Below, piece after piece: positions 1 through 8,337 of a DNA stretch of 64,000 bases (the stretch's first letter is position 1; the number at the start of each line of letters is the position of its first letter). The stretch covers positions 186,001 through 250,000 of the forward strand of contig CBDCWT010000013.1 in assembly GCA_965223305.1 (NCBI GenBank). The letters are read 5' to 3'. Under the pieces are notes generated by a model, which was given only the letters and a program-made list of their open reading frames with translations, searched no databases and was not told where the DNA came from. Origin of the DNA: CBDCWT01 sp965223305 (GTDB lineage Bacteria > Planctomycetota > Planctomycetia > Pirellulales > Pirellulaceae). Made by a program: the position numbers and the translations under genes.

Positions 1-1
1 T

Positions 2-235
2 TGGGCGAACCTGCGTTTCGTGAAAGGCCGGACGCACTTTTTGGAGCTTATTGGGTTGACCGAAGTAGAACTGAACCGGGTAGTCGAAATCCGCACACGG
101 CAGGTCAACCGCCCGTCGCAAGCTGGCAGCTCCGAACACCGTCGGAGTGGGCCGCCGGATCGGCCAATTTCGCTGCACGAATCCACTCGGCCCGAGGATG
201 TTCGTGCGAGTTGTGAAAACGCTCTTCCTGCGTAA
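2..235 (+). CDS. C-terminal end of a protein, possibly suppressor-of-fused-like (partial)
   Basis: Frame 2 is open from the left edge to a TAA at 233-235, so only the last 77 codons of a gene are present. The segment around VKGRTHFLELIGLTEVEL resembles the end of suppressor-of-fused (SUFU) domain proteins, which often finish with an FLQ(L/V)xGVT-type motif followed by ExL. That match rests on memory of the family, not on a search. The last ~25 codons read into a dispersed hairpin repeat starting near 158, so the natural C-terminus may have been replaced by repeat sequence. Confidence 0.35.
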   Translation, partial: WANLRFVKGRTHFLELIGLTEVELNRVVEIRTRQVNRPSQAGSSEHRRSGPPDRPISLHESTRPEDVRASCENALPA

Positions 236-245
236 GGTGGAATCA
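158..245. repeat. Dispersed hairpin repeat, family R1, copy 1
   Basis: Runs from GGCCAATTTCGCTGCACGAA to GGTGGAATCA. It shares its outer blocks with copies near 1338, 18144 and 22535. All have a GGCCAGTTTCGCCGCACGAA-like start, a central inverted repeat ending in TTCGTGCG, then a CCTTCGTGC-like block and GGTGGAATC. In this copy the arms GCACGAA and TTCGTGC still pair. This looks like a REP-type or tiny non-autonomous element. Confidence 0.7.
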
Positions 246-443
246 ATCCGTTCCGCGAAACTCCAGAAGCGGCCGTGTCAAAGTGAGGACAAACCTTACA
301 GCTCCACGAACGGATTGAGTAGCGACGCCTGCGTTGACAAGATGGGGTCTCAAATCGATCCCGACAAACCTGCGTCGGAGGCCGATGCACTTTGAGAGTT
401 CCTTCGTACCATCACCGGGCGCGGTTTAGCGTACAATGCCGCG

Positions 444-1199
444 ATGACGAATGCCCCGAACCGTCGCCTGCGTTTCTCTCTGTTTAACTTCATGACTGCT
501 GTGGCCATCGCTGCACTCGCTGTAGCACTGTTCGCATCAGCTCGACGCAATGCCGAACTCCACGCTGTCAATGAACGTCTCGCTAATGAGAATCGGCGGC
601 ACCGTAATGAGCTGGGCATCTTTGATGTTACCGATATCGCTCAGGTTCATGCGATTCGCGTACCGACCGAAGACGAAGAGCCACGTAAATATCGCGTTTA
701 CTTGCCGCCAGGGAGGATACACACAATCCACTATGCGGTGAACGGCATCCCCGAGGAAGGGGCGCCGCCCAGCCACGATAGCGGCAGCAAATTAGCTCCC
801 GGGCACTATCTCATAAGCGTGAAGTTGACTCGGGCCACCGACCGTGAGACGGGCGAGCCGATGCCGTATGGTAGGGTCGACCTCAACGTGAAAACGACCC
901 TTGGTTCTCCCCATCACTCCCAAAGCTTCGGCATTGGAATTAGCGAGTCGAAGAACGACTGGCTGCTAAATAAGCAAACCGGCAACACAGCCTACAGTTG
1001 GCAAGAAATAGGAAGAGAGCTACAGGTATTCGGAGCGGCCGAGACGGTTGTCCTCTACCGAGCCCGGGCATATACCCCGGTCATCTGTGGGCGACGCTCC
1101 GATGGAAAGCCTTCAAGCTGGAGCTCCCAGCCGATTGCAGGGGATTGCGATGGGTTCATGGTTTGGATCATGTCGAAACCAGAAATCGAAGCAGAGTGA
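444..1199 (+). CDS. Membrane-anchored hypothetical protein with N-terminal coiled coil
   Basis: A 251-residue protein of unknown function. Residues about 8-31 form one hydrophobic helix (start MTNAPNRRLRFSLFNFMTAV), a lead-in common in planctomycete membrane proteins (basic residues, then F-S-L and a hydrophobic run). Residues about 32-55 are charged with heptad-like spacing (NAELHAVNERLANENRRHR), suggesting a short coiled coil. The remaining ~195 residues look like a mainly beta soluble domain (for example RKYRVYLPPGRIHTIHYAV) that would sit outside the cytoplasmic membrane if the helix is an anchor. No catalytic motif was seen. It stands alone, with repeat-rich spacers on both sides. Confidence 0.75.
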   Translation: MTNAPNRRLRFSLFNFMTAVAIAALAVALFASARRNAELHAVNERLANENRRHRNELGIFDVTDIAQVHAIRVPTEDEEPRKYRVYLPPGRIHTIHYAVNGIPEEGAPPSHDSGSKLAPGHYLISVKLTRATDRETGEPMPYGRVDLNVKTTLGSPHHSQSFGIGISESKNDWLLNKQTGNTAYSWQEIGRELQVFGAAETVVLYRARAYTPVICGRRSDGKPSSWSSQPIAGDCDGFMVWIMSKPEIEAE

Positions 1200-1789
1200 A
1201 CGAGACGCCCTACAGCTCTCGCAACGTTTGTCAGAACGAAATCCATAGCAAGTCGCATCGGTCGAGAGAGGGGTGCTGAACCGTATAGCGTGGTTCGTGG
1301 TATGCCGGTAAGGGTTGGGCGACAAAGCAGTCCGCCGAGTGGCCAGTTTCACCGCACGAATGTCTGCACTTGCAGCACATTCGTGCGAATTAGCAAATCG
1401 CCCTTCGCGCAACTGGAATCGACCGGTGCGGTTTGGCTGAGCCCGTCTCTCTGCTCAAGCGACCGCTCATCCAAGCAGGGGAATGAGCGCCTGCAATCCG
1501 GCCGCCGAGCGCGCGGTTGTACGATGACTGGTGTTTTCTCCTCGACTTCGTTTGCGGTCATCATGTTGAACATCATGATGGCGGGTTTCCGGGTAGCCAG
1601 GCAGTATACAGGTTGTCGGCGAATGACGAGCCGCCCGTCGGGCAGCCTTTTCGCCGAATCGATCTTCTCGAAATTGTCCTTGAAAACAATTACGAAGTGG
1701 CGGCGCGCGTTGACGATGAGCTGCAGGTCAGAGTAGGCTGACTCGCTTCGGCTACGCCCGTCAACACGGCGACTTGTGGAGTACGAAAG
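1200..1789. other. Repeat-rich intergenic region with no convincing gene
   Basis: About 590 bases separate two plus-strand genes. The stretch contains hairpin repeat R1 at about 1338-1425. A minus-strand open frame (about 1349-1858) and a short plus-strand one (1517-1741) cover it, but neither shows recognisable motifs or a good ribosome site. Both run through the repeat. The minus frame around 1500-1740 (local text HFVIVFKDNFEKIDSAKRL) looks protein-like and could be a decayed gene fragment. Confidence 0.5.
1338..1425. repeat. Dispersed hairpin repeat, family R1, copy 2
   Basis: The central palindrome is very good here: CGCACGAATGT pairs with ACATTCGTGCG, and inside it CTGC-ACTT-GCAG forms a second stem. 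The outer blocks (GGCCAGTTTCACCGCACGAA and the following CCCTTCGCGC, TGGAATCGACC) match the other copies in the window. Confidence 0.75.
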
Positions 1790-4700
1790 GTGACTGATAT
1801 TGATCAACACGGTCCGAGGTCCAACTGGAACAACTGTTTCTCCAACGTCGCATGCCACCTTCTCGTCGCCTGTCTGTTGACCATCGGAAATCTCTCACTT
1901 GCGAGTGACCAAACAAAGCCAAAGTGGATATGGCGGCGGGGAGATCGAAAAGCTGGGATGGAGGTCTGTCTACGGACAGAGTTCGTCGTCAAATCAGAGG
2001 TCACAAAGGCTCGGTTGTTGCTGTTGGCGGACTTCTGCCGGACTTCGATCTTCGTCAACGGGAGCCCCGTTGCTACAGTGCCGCCCTACGATCCCTTGAT
2101 AGAAGTGGATCTGAAGGACGCTGTCAAAGCGGGCAGCAACGTGGTGACGTTCTGCTGCCGCAGTGTTGACGGCCCGTCGGCAGTGGCAGCGGAGCTGGAA
2201 GTCGTCTATCCCAACGGCAGTCGTGATTCGATTCTTACGGACCGAACGTGGCTGGCGACCGAAGCCCAAGGCCACGACGTGGACGCACCGGGCCAGGGAG
2301 ATGCGGGGTGGCGGCCAGTCGCGACCTTTGGCGCCGTGACTGGATCCTCCGGGTACGGCGTATCCGATTCCGTCAAGATTGGCCTGCTCGACGATTACAG
2401 CCAGTGGGAACGAGCGCTCAACACAGAAACGGCCACCAGTCCGGCGGGATTCCTAGTTCCTGACGGGTTCGAGGTGCAACTCCTCCGGTCCGCGGCCGAT
2501 GGCGAAGACTCATGGGTCAGCATGACTTGTGATGATGAGGGTCGCTGGATCGTAGCCAAAGAGAAGAAGGGGCTATTGCGGTTCACGTTGAATGCCGCCG
2601 CCGATCGCGTCATCAAGACTGAGACAATCAACGACTCGCTAGCCGAGTGCCGTGGGCTTCTTGTTGCGCACGGCAGCTTGTATGCCATGGCGAACAATGA
2701 CAAGGCACTCTATCGTTTACGCGATGCCGACGGTGACGATCGCTTCGACGAAGTAAGTCGTTTGGCCGAGTTTCCCGGTGATGTGGGCCACGGTCGAAAC
2801 CAAATCACGCTGGGTCCAGACGGCATGCTCTATGTGATCTGCGGCGATGCGGTTTACGAACCGGAAGCAGCCGAACCGCTTGTGCCGGCGCTTCGTCGCC
2901 CCAACCATTTCGAGCGTACCCGAAGCGGTTTTGTCGCCAAGACCGGCGTGGATGGCCGCCATTGGGAAATCGTCACGCGGGGGTTGAGAAACCCATTCGG
3001 AATTGACTTCAACGACCAAGGCGACATGTTCACATACGACGCTGACGCCGAGTATGACATGGGATCGTCGTGGTATCGCCCGACACGAGTTCATCATCTC
3101 GCAGTCGGTGGTGATTATGGCTGGCGGCGGGTCACACGGCAGTGGCCACCCTATTTTCCCGACCGGCCCGACATACCACAGCCCGTGCTGGAGATCGGCA
3201 AGGGGTCGCCGACTGCTGTTGCTTTCGGCACCAAAAGCAGTTTCCCCTGGCCATACCGCGACGCCCTCTTCGCGCTCGATTGGGCATACGGTCGAATACT
3301 TGCCGTTCACTTGTCGCCTCGCGGATCTAGCTACGCCGCCCGGGCCGAGACGTTCCTGCGAGGATCGCCGCTGAACGTGACGGACGTCGAGTTCGGACCG
3401 GACGGGGCGATGTACTTCGTAACCGGCGGGCGCGCCACCCAATCAGCGCTATATCGTGTCTCGTATCTTGGGAGCGCACCGGAAAGGCCCAAGCTCACGG
3501 ACCAGGAGCTCGCCCGCCAGCAGCACGCTGAACAGTCGAGGAAACTGCGGCGACGTTTGGAGTCTATCTCCGGGACGGTCGAAAGCGGCGCTGTTGATTT
3601 GGCCTGGCCGCTGCTGCGGAATGCCGATCCCTGGATTCGCAACGCGGCCCGAACCGTCATTGAATGGCAACCTGTGAGTCGTTGGAAACGCCGCGCTCTC
3701 TCCGCCGAGGACATCGATACCGCAGCAGCTGGCCTTCTCGCTTTGGTGCGCGTCGGTCACTTGACCGACTGGGATGCCGTCGTGAGGCGGTTGAGTGAGT
3801 TTGACCTGCGCGAAATGACAACCCGGCAGCAGCAAGAGGTGATCTTTCTACTCGAGAGATGCTTGGAAGAGGGCGTCCGTTTATCCGAGCAGCAGCGGAA
3901 CCAAGCCGAACGGCAGCTCGACGCGATCTATCCCGCCAAGTCGTTTGCGGTGAACCTGCGTCTCAGCTTGATCGTCGCCAGGTTTGGCTCGCCGACGTAC
4001 GTCGAGCGAACAATGGGTTTACTACGACAGGCGACGTCGCCGCGTGAGCAGTTCCATTTTCTGTTCGCGCTACGGAACACCACGAACGGCTGGACTTCCG
4101 AGTTGCGCGAGGCCTACTACCAGTATCTGAAACAGACTTCCGAACATGTTGGCGGTGAAGGATTGCCTAGATTTCGGCAGCTGATCGAATCCGAGTCGCT
4201 TGCCACGCTCCAGCCGCGGGATCGCGAGCGGTTTTCTCAACTCTTGAAGAAGAACACTCTGGACTTCTGGCAAGACGAATACGAGATAGAAGATCGCCAG
4301 TTTGTGCGACGCTGGACAGTCGATGACCTCAACGATTCGCTCGCCAGCGTGGGCCGCCAGCGAGATTTCGAGCGTGGAAGGCGGATGTTCACCGTGGCAC
4401 GCTGCATTGCGTGCCATCGCGTTGGCAATCGAGGCGGTGTGACCGGCCCCGATCTGACTTCGGTCTCCGGCCGCTTTTCGCGGCGTGACCTGCTGACGTC
4501 GATCGTCGAACCATCGAAGGTAATTGCAGAGAAGTACCGGGGGGTAACCCTTGTGATGTTTGACGGCCGTGTCTTTACGGGGCAAGTCCTGGCCAGCGAC
4601 TATCGGTCCGGCAGTCTGACCGTGGTTACCGATCCGCTCGCCCCGGACAAGCGGACGACCGTTCAAAAAAGGGACATCGAAACCCAGCAGCCGTCCCCCA

Positions 4701-4813
4701 TTTCCCCAATGCCACAGGGCCTGTTGGACACCTTGTCGGAAGGAGAAATACTGGATCTCCTGGCCTGGATTCTCGCCGGCGGACGAGCGGAACATCCGGC
4801 GTTCCGTGAATGA
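1790..4813 (+). CDS. PVC-type membrane-bound dehydrogenase / CxxCH heme-binding protein
   Basis: A 1007-residue exported protein. After an N-terminal basic stretch, residues about 25-40 (CHLLVACLLTIGNLSLAS) form a signal peptide. Residues ~45-190 look like a beta-sandwich. Residues ~220-560 form a beta-propeller of the soluble-aldose-dehydrogenase type (repeated DGMLYV and DGAMYFVTGG motifs). Residues ~580-840 are helical and HEAT-like. The C-terminus holds a cytochrome-c-like domain with CIACH (C872, C875, H876) followed by GPDLTSV and LLTSIVEPSKVI, typical of the Planctomycetes/Verrucomicrobia heme-binding domain. Family knowledge suggests periplasmic oxidation of sugars or other substrates with electron transfer to heme; the substrate is unknown. 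It starts at GTG 1790, the start that keeps the signal peptide. Confidence 0.9.
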   Translation: MTDIDQHGPRSNWNNCFSNVACHLLVACLLTIGNLSLASDQTKPKWIWRRGDRKAGMEVCLRTEFVVKSEVTKARLLLLADFCRTSIFVNGSPVATVPPYDPLIEVDLKDAVKAGSNVVTFCCRSVDGPSAVAAELEVVYPNGSRDSILTDRTWLATEAQGHDVDAPGQGDAGWRPVATFGAVTGSSGYGVSDSVKIGLLDDYSQWERALNTETATSPAGFLVPDGFEVQLLRSAADGEDSWVSMTCDDEGRWIVAKEKKGLLRFTLNAAADRVIKTETINDSLAECRGLLVAHGSLYAMANNDKALYRLRDADGDDRFDEVSRLAEFPGDVGHGRNQITLGPDGMLYVICGDAVYEPEAAEPLVPALRRPNHFERTRSGFVAKTGVDGRHWEIVTRGLRNPFGIDFNDQGDMFTYDADAEYDMGSSWYRPTRVHHLAVGGDYGWRRVTRQWPPYFPDRPDIPQPVLEIGKGSPTAVAFGTKSSFPWPYRDALFALDWAYGRILAVHLSPRGSSYAARAETFLRGSPLNVTDVEFGPDGAMYFVTGGRATQSALYRVSYLGSAPERPKLTDQELARQQHAEQSRKLRRRLESISGTVESGAVDLAWPLLRNADPWIRNAARTVIEWQPVSRWKRRALSAEDIDTAAAGLLALVRVGHLTDWDAVVRRLSEFDLREMTTRQQQEVIFLLERCLEEGVRLSEQQRNQAERQLDAIYPAKSFAVNLRLSLIVARFGSPTYVERTMGLLRQATSPREQFHFLFALRNTTNGWTSELREAYYQYLKQTSEHVGGEGLPRFRQLIESESLATLQPRDRERFSQLLKKNTLDFWQDEYEIEDRQFVRRWTVDDLNDSLASVGRQRDFERGRRMFTVARCIACHRVGNRGGVTGPDLTSVSGRFSRRDLLTSIVEPSKVIAEKYRGVTLVMFDGRVFTGQVLASDYRSGSLTVVTDPLAPDKRTTVQKRDIETQQPSPISPMPQGLLDTLSEGEILDLLAWILAGGRAEHPAFRE

Positions 4814-4868
4814 GCTGAATAGAACCTGCGGGCTGTTGGATGCTGCGACGTTCGCGGCTCTTAGCAGC

Positions 4869-5011
4869 CTGTTGATTTTCTCGACGCGCCTGCCGCATCA
4901 CAGGGATGTGATGCCAAATCAGCGACGTAAGTCGTTGATTTGCGAGCCGCGAAGAAACTCTGTTCTGAGCTTGGCGAGGTTGAAAAACGCTAGGACGGTG
5001 TTTTTCAACAG
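4869..5011. repeat. MITE-like element, family R2, copy 1 (three internal palindromes)
   Basis: A 143-bp unit with inverted ends CTGTTGA. It contains three consecutive palindromes: GCATCACAGGGATGTGATGC, AAATCAGCGACGTAAGTCGT (continuing to TGATTT), and a TTGAAAAAC/GTTTTTCAA stem. The same unit lies inverted at 32407-32547. This copy is flanked by GCAGC at 4864-4868 and 5012-5016, a possible 5-bp target duplication. It abuts the TA-flanked MITE that starts at 5019. Confidence 0.8.
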
Positions 5012-5018
5012 GCAGCTA

Positions 5019-5194
5019 ACCCGAATTATTCATGAGCGATCTGCTGCGAGGTCGTAAGTCCATCCGTGGCTTCGTCATGCTTCACAACTCTCCCTCGACG
5101 TATTGCTTCAATACGCCTGCGGAAGAATTGCTCGCCTTCCTTGCCACGAACGTACTTACAACCTCTCGCGACGATCTTCATGAATAATCCGGGC
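5019..5194. mobile_element. 176-bp MITE, family M1, copy 1
   Basis: Bounded by TA dinucleotides (5017-5018 and 5195-5196), with near-perfect terminal inverted repeats: (A/G)CCCGAATTATTCATGA at one end and TCATGAATAATCCGGGC at the other. It is nearly identical to copies at 11030-11205, 13016-13191 and 50588-50762. It is too short for a transposase. TA duplication points to mobilisation by an IS630/Tc1-mariner-type enzyme encoded elsewhere, which is an inference from the target site only. Confidence 0.85.
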
Positions 5195-5530
5195 TAAGAG
5201 AGTACCTGGGTCACATTCCGATCCGGCCTCATCCTGCGATCTCGGCCCCCTTCTCGGGACGCCAAAACCGTCACGTAGGTCCCGGGATTTCGCGGGAGTG
5301 TTTGATCGTGACGAATGTACGATTCACCCTGTTCAGCTGATCAATAATTCGTCGGAACTGGAGGTAAATGGCAGAGAAACGATTGGAGATGTGGCACATG
5401 GGCGTACAATAACAATTCTAAACGAGTCCAGCTGCCAGAATTCTGTTTGCAGTGAGCTGGTCGCGCACTCGATAGGTCCGAACCAGGAATCCATCTCGCA
5501 GCCGTTCTCCACCCTGCGGAGGCTTGCCCC

Positions 5531-6151
5531 GTGATTAGAACTTCTTTGGTCGCCGCCATTATCATCTCTTCACTCTCTACACGGGACGCTGGCGCCGTCT
5601 TGATCTATGACTTTGCCAGTTACCCGGCAGACCAGGATGGCCACTCGTTAGCTGGGACAATTGTCACGACCGACTCAGCGCCCAACGACGGATTTCTGAT
5701 GGACGCGGAGATCCTCTCATGGGCGTTTGAGGTCAGCGGTCCTCGTGGATTCAGCAGCTCAAGTTCTGATCCGAGTTCCGACGCGCAGGTGTTTGGCAAC
5801 GTCGCGATTACGACCACCGAGATTACGATGGCCTACCCCCAGACTTTGGGCGATACTAACGACCTGCAGTTCTACGGCAACAACTTCGGGAGCAGATTAG
5901 CGTACTTCCGAGTGAATGACCCATTCTTGGTAGGCGTCTTCAGCACGTACACGGCAAATCGTAACCGATTAAACGCGAACGACGCCGCTTGGACTGTCAA
6001 CAACCCACTGATGAACAACTCGCCGCAGACCAGCATCGACGCGCCGTGGGTCATAGCGACCCGAGTTCCGGAGCCGACTGGTTTCACGCTGATGTGCACT
6101 TTGGCAGGCCCAGCTCTCTTTGTTATTGCACGACGTCGTCGTCGAATGTAA
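5531..6151 (+). CDS. PEP-CTERM sorted exported protein
   Basis: A 206-residue secreted protein. A signal peptide covers roughly residues 1-22 (VAAIIISSLSTRDAGA). The C-terminus carries a PEP-CTERM tail: VPEPTGFTLMC, a hydrophobic stretch, then RRRRRM. Such proteins are exported, trimmed by an exosortase and placed in the extracellular or surface matrix. The middle (~150 residues) is polar and rich in S, T, N and D with no recognised domain. GTG 5531 was chosen because GGAGG lies about 10 bases upstream. Its neighbours are repeats and gene stubs, so there is no operon context. Confidence 0.8.
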   Translation: MIRTSLVAAIIISSLSTRDAGAVLIYDFASYPADQDGHSLAGTIVTTDSAPNDGFLMDAEILSWAFEVSGPRGFSSSSSDPSSDAQVFGNVAITTTEITMAYPQTLGDTNDLQFYGNNFGSRLAYFRVNDPFLVGVFSTYTANRNRLNANDAAWTVNNPLMNNSPQTSIDAPWVIATRVPEPTGFTLMCTLAGPALFVIARRRRRM

Positions 6152-6332
6152 TCCGCAATCCCAGCGACACTGGGCTTCCCCCTCTCCACTATGGCTCGCT
6201 TCATCCTGCTCTTCAATGTGAGGGGAAGTCAGAGGTTTACGTGCCCGTCAGTGCCTTCGTAGTCGGCTGCAATCTGCTGATGCGTGAGCATTTCACGGAA
6301 CTGCGAAATGGGGCGAGTGCCCCGGCGGGTTT

Positions 6333-6541
6333 GAGCGGAGACAGCCGCGAACAGAGTTAAGGAGTGATAGACCCTTCCGGTGCTTGGCCGCGGTTAGTCT
6401 CGACGAAATCACGAACCGTGGCTGGATCGTAGTCGTTAAGCGTCAGAAGGCGCGCCCAAGATGCCAAGGCGATCGTCGTGTCATTCGCTTCGCGCGGTGT
6501 CAGAATTACACCAACGCCACTTCCATTGGCATTCGGACTGC
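6333..6541 (-). pseudogene. Duplicated 3' end of the DUF3105 adhesin gene
   Basis: The minus strand encodes about 60 residues ending ...DYDPATVRDFVETNRGQAPE, almost identical to the C-terminus of the adhesin gene at 11239-12950. The similarity continues past the stop into the noncoding GAACAGAGTTAAGGAGTGATA block and stops abruptly at about 6541. There is no start or upstream domain, so this is a truncated DNA duplicate. The copies differ at several positions, so the duplication is not very recent. Confidence 0.85.
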
Positions 6542-6744
6542 TAATGACTGCCTTGACCGCTGCGTTGGCGTTGTTGCCACTTATCGTTGCGGGGAACCGC
6601 CCGGGACACGAGATTGAATACCCAATGGCGGTTGTGATCGTCGGTGGATTGCTGTCGTCGACGGTCATGAACCTGTTCTTTATGCCGACCTTGTATAGAA
6701 CTTTTGGCAGAGTCGCGCCGTCCGGCACGCCTTCGGCAGACTGA
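6541..6744 (+). pseudogene. C-terminal stub of an RND (heavy-metal/CusA-type) efflux pump
   Basis: The plus strand encodes the end of an RND inner-membrane transporter: MTALTAALALLPL, then GHEIEYPMAVVIVGGLLSST and NLFFMPTLYRTFG. This is the last transmembrane pair of CzcA/CusA-type pumps, whose full proteins exceed 1000 residues. Only ~68 residues remain, and the 5' side joins directly to the inverted DUF3105 stub, so the gene is dead. The family match comes from the characteristic PGxEI(E/Q)xPMAxVI(L/V)GG motif. Confidence 0.8.
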
Positions 6745-7104
6745 CCGCTGGCTCGACTGACCAATGCATCATCTGACTTTGGGCACCTGTGGCGACGTAG
6801 TTTGACTTCTAGTTCCTTCAGGCCGGTTGCACCGAGCAAGTTGAACATCCGGGTCTCGGCGTCGGGGAAAACCACGCACACCGCCCCCAAGCGGACCCGG
6901 GAAACTGTTCCAAAACTCGAACGACTTCTGACACTGCGTCAGGTATCACAATCCGACGTCATGGGCTCACATCCCAACGCAAGTCGCCACCGCTCCCGTC
7001 TCTGAATTTCGTACCATCTCCGAACGACGGCGGACCCGCAGATTTTTTTCGCGGAGTGACGTAACTTATGCCTCGCATCTGCGTATTCTGTTGGGAGCCC
7101 GAGG
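6745..7104. other. Spacer upstream of the sigma factor gene, no gene seen
   Basis: About 360 bases with no open frame that looks coding and no repeat shared with the rest of the window. It presumably holds the promoter of the ECF sigma operon. No confident sigma-type promoter could be picked by eye. Confidence 0.5.
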
Positions 7105-7593
7105 ATGAGCACGATCGAGGAAAGCTATCGAGCTTACTCCGAGGAGGTGTACCGATTCTCCTGCTGGCTCTGCGGTGACTCGGCCGAAGCGGAAGACATC
7201 GTATCGGAGACATTCCTGCGCCTTTGGGGAAGCGAGGATGATCTGCAGGTCGAGACGATGAAAGGACTTCTGTTGACAATCGCCCGCAACGTCTTCATCA
7301 GTCGACGGAGGCACTCCCGGCGATACAAGACATTGCCAGACAACGTGATTGACAGTTCTCCTCCCCCAGACAGCGAAGCGGAGGGCAAAGACGAAATCCG
7401 AATGTTGATGGCCGCCGTGGGAGCATTGCCGGAGGGTGAGCGAACGGCGCTGCTCATGCGAATGCAGCACGACGTTTCTTACGCCGAAATTGCCAGGAGT
7501 CTCGGCATTTCTCTGTCGGCTGCAAAAGTGCGAGTTCATCGCGCCCGCATCAAACTAGCCGAGATGCGGTCGACTCCAGGAGCATCATCGTGA
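7105..7593 (+). CDS. ECF-family RNA polymerase sigma factor
   Basis: A 162-residue sigma-70-like factor. Region 2 lies at residues ~8-75 (YRFSCWLCGDSAEAEDIVSE, then TFLRLW and LLTIARNVFISRRR). Region 4 lies at ~100-155 (LPEGERTALLMRMQHDVSYA, then EIARSLGISLSAAKVRVHRA). The length is normal for an ECF factor with no added domain. The next gene begins within its stop region (ATGA overlap at 7590-7593) and has the features of a membrane anti-sigma factor, so this is probably a signal-responsive pair. The signal and regulon are unknown. Confidence 0.92.
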   Translation: MSTIEESYRAYSEEVYRFSCWLCGDSAEAEDIVSETFLRLWGSEDDLQVETMKGLLLTIARNVFISRRRHSRRYKTLPDNVIDSSPPPDSEAEGKDEIRMLMAAVGALPEGERTALLMRMQHDVSYAEIARSLGISLSAAKVRVHRARIKLAEMRSTPGASS

Positions 7594-8003
7594 ACGTCAC
7601 ACGCGACGTCATTATCGATCTTTGGCCGTTGTATGAGTCTGGTGAAGCCAGTGAAGACACGCGCCGGTTAATCGAGGAATTTCTCAATAGTGACCAGAAG
7701 TTTGCCAAGCTGATTCACAATTCGGCGGAACAGTCGCTTCGTACCGGCGCCCTGCCACCGCTGCACAGAGAACGGGAGGTTGAAACACTTCGCAAGACTA
7801 AGCGCTTGCTGCGATTGCGCGACTACGTGCTCTGTGTCGCGGTTTTGCTTACGTTCAACCCGCTAGTGATATACCACGCAACATCTGGTGATGCCTGGGT
7901 CCTAGACCATCCGTCACTTGTATCTGGACTCGCGTTGGCGGTAGTCATCGCCTGGTCCTTCTACTTTGTGCTGAAGCGTCGCTTACGTGCAACAGGGCTG
8001 TGA
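7590..8003 (+). CDS. Membrane anti-sigma factor candidate
   Basis: A 137-residue protein translationally coupled to the ECF sigma gene. Its N-terminus (NVTRDVIIDLWPLYESGEAS) resembles anti-sigma N-termini of the 'DLLPLYxxGExSxDT' type. It lacks the HxxxCxxC zinc motif of classical ZAS anti-sigma factors. A basic segment at ~65-85 leads into two transmembrane helices (~86-104 and ~112-130). The expected role is to hold the sigma factor at the membrane until a signal arrives. That role is inferred from layout and the N-terminal pattern. Confidence 0.7.
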   Translation: MNVTRDVIIDLWPLYESGEASEDTRRLIEEFLNSDQKFAKLIHNSAEQSLRTGALPPLHREREVETLRKTKRLLRLRDYVLCVAVLLTFNPLVIYHATSGDAWVLDHPSLVSGLALAVVIAWSFYFVLKRRLRATGL

Positions 8004-8079
8004 AAGGGGCACTGACCGTCGTTCATTCGCAGCGAAGTACCAAGTCGATACCTGTTACTCGATGGAACGGAGAACAGCC

Positions 8080-8337
8080 ATGTGTGACTTCTTTGAGCTA
8101 AGCCGATTACGAAAAGCCACCGAAGTCGTACGTTGGTTTCCGCGCAAGCTTGACATTGGCGTGGCGAAGGCAACTTTCTATCAATTTGACCAACGCGTAG
8201 TGGCAATCCTTGACAAGACGAAACCTCGGCTAGGCATTAGGAACAAAGAGGCTCGGTTTCTATCTCTGAGTGCGTCGTTGCTCGTAGTCTCGGTCGTTCT
8301 TATCCAGGGGCCGGCGATTGCATTGCACCGGAGATGA
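8080..8337 (+). CDS. Small membrane protein, possible remnant of an M56/BlaR1-type peptidase
   Basis: About 85 residues with one hydrophobic helix near the C-terminus (FLSLSASLLVVSVVLIQG). The preceding segment (FDQRVVAILDKTKPRLGIRN) resembles the stretch between the metalloprotease domain and the last membrane helix of BlaR1/M56 peptidases, where RVxAILDxxxxRxxLxxR is common. M56 proteins would be ~300 residues or more, so this would be only a tail. Its stop overlaps the next gene by ATGA, which argues for translation. The start is uncertain; 8062 is an alternative. Confidence 0.4.
   Translation: MCDFFELSRLRKATEVVRWFPRKLDIGVAKATFYQFDQRVVAILDKTKPRLGIRNKEARFLSLSASLLVVSVVLIQGPAIALHRR

Noticed and set aside
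1349..1858. Long minus-strand open frame (about 170 codons)
   Set aside because: It overlaps a dispersed repeat and the start of the real plus-strand gene; no family motif or ribosome site.
2717..3442. Minus-strand frame of about 240 codons inside the PVC dehydrogenase gene
   Set aside because: Shadow of a strongly coding plus-strand gene; no motif.
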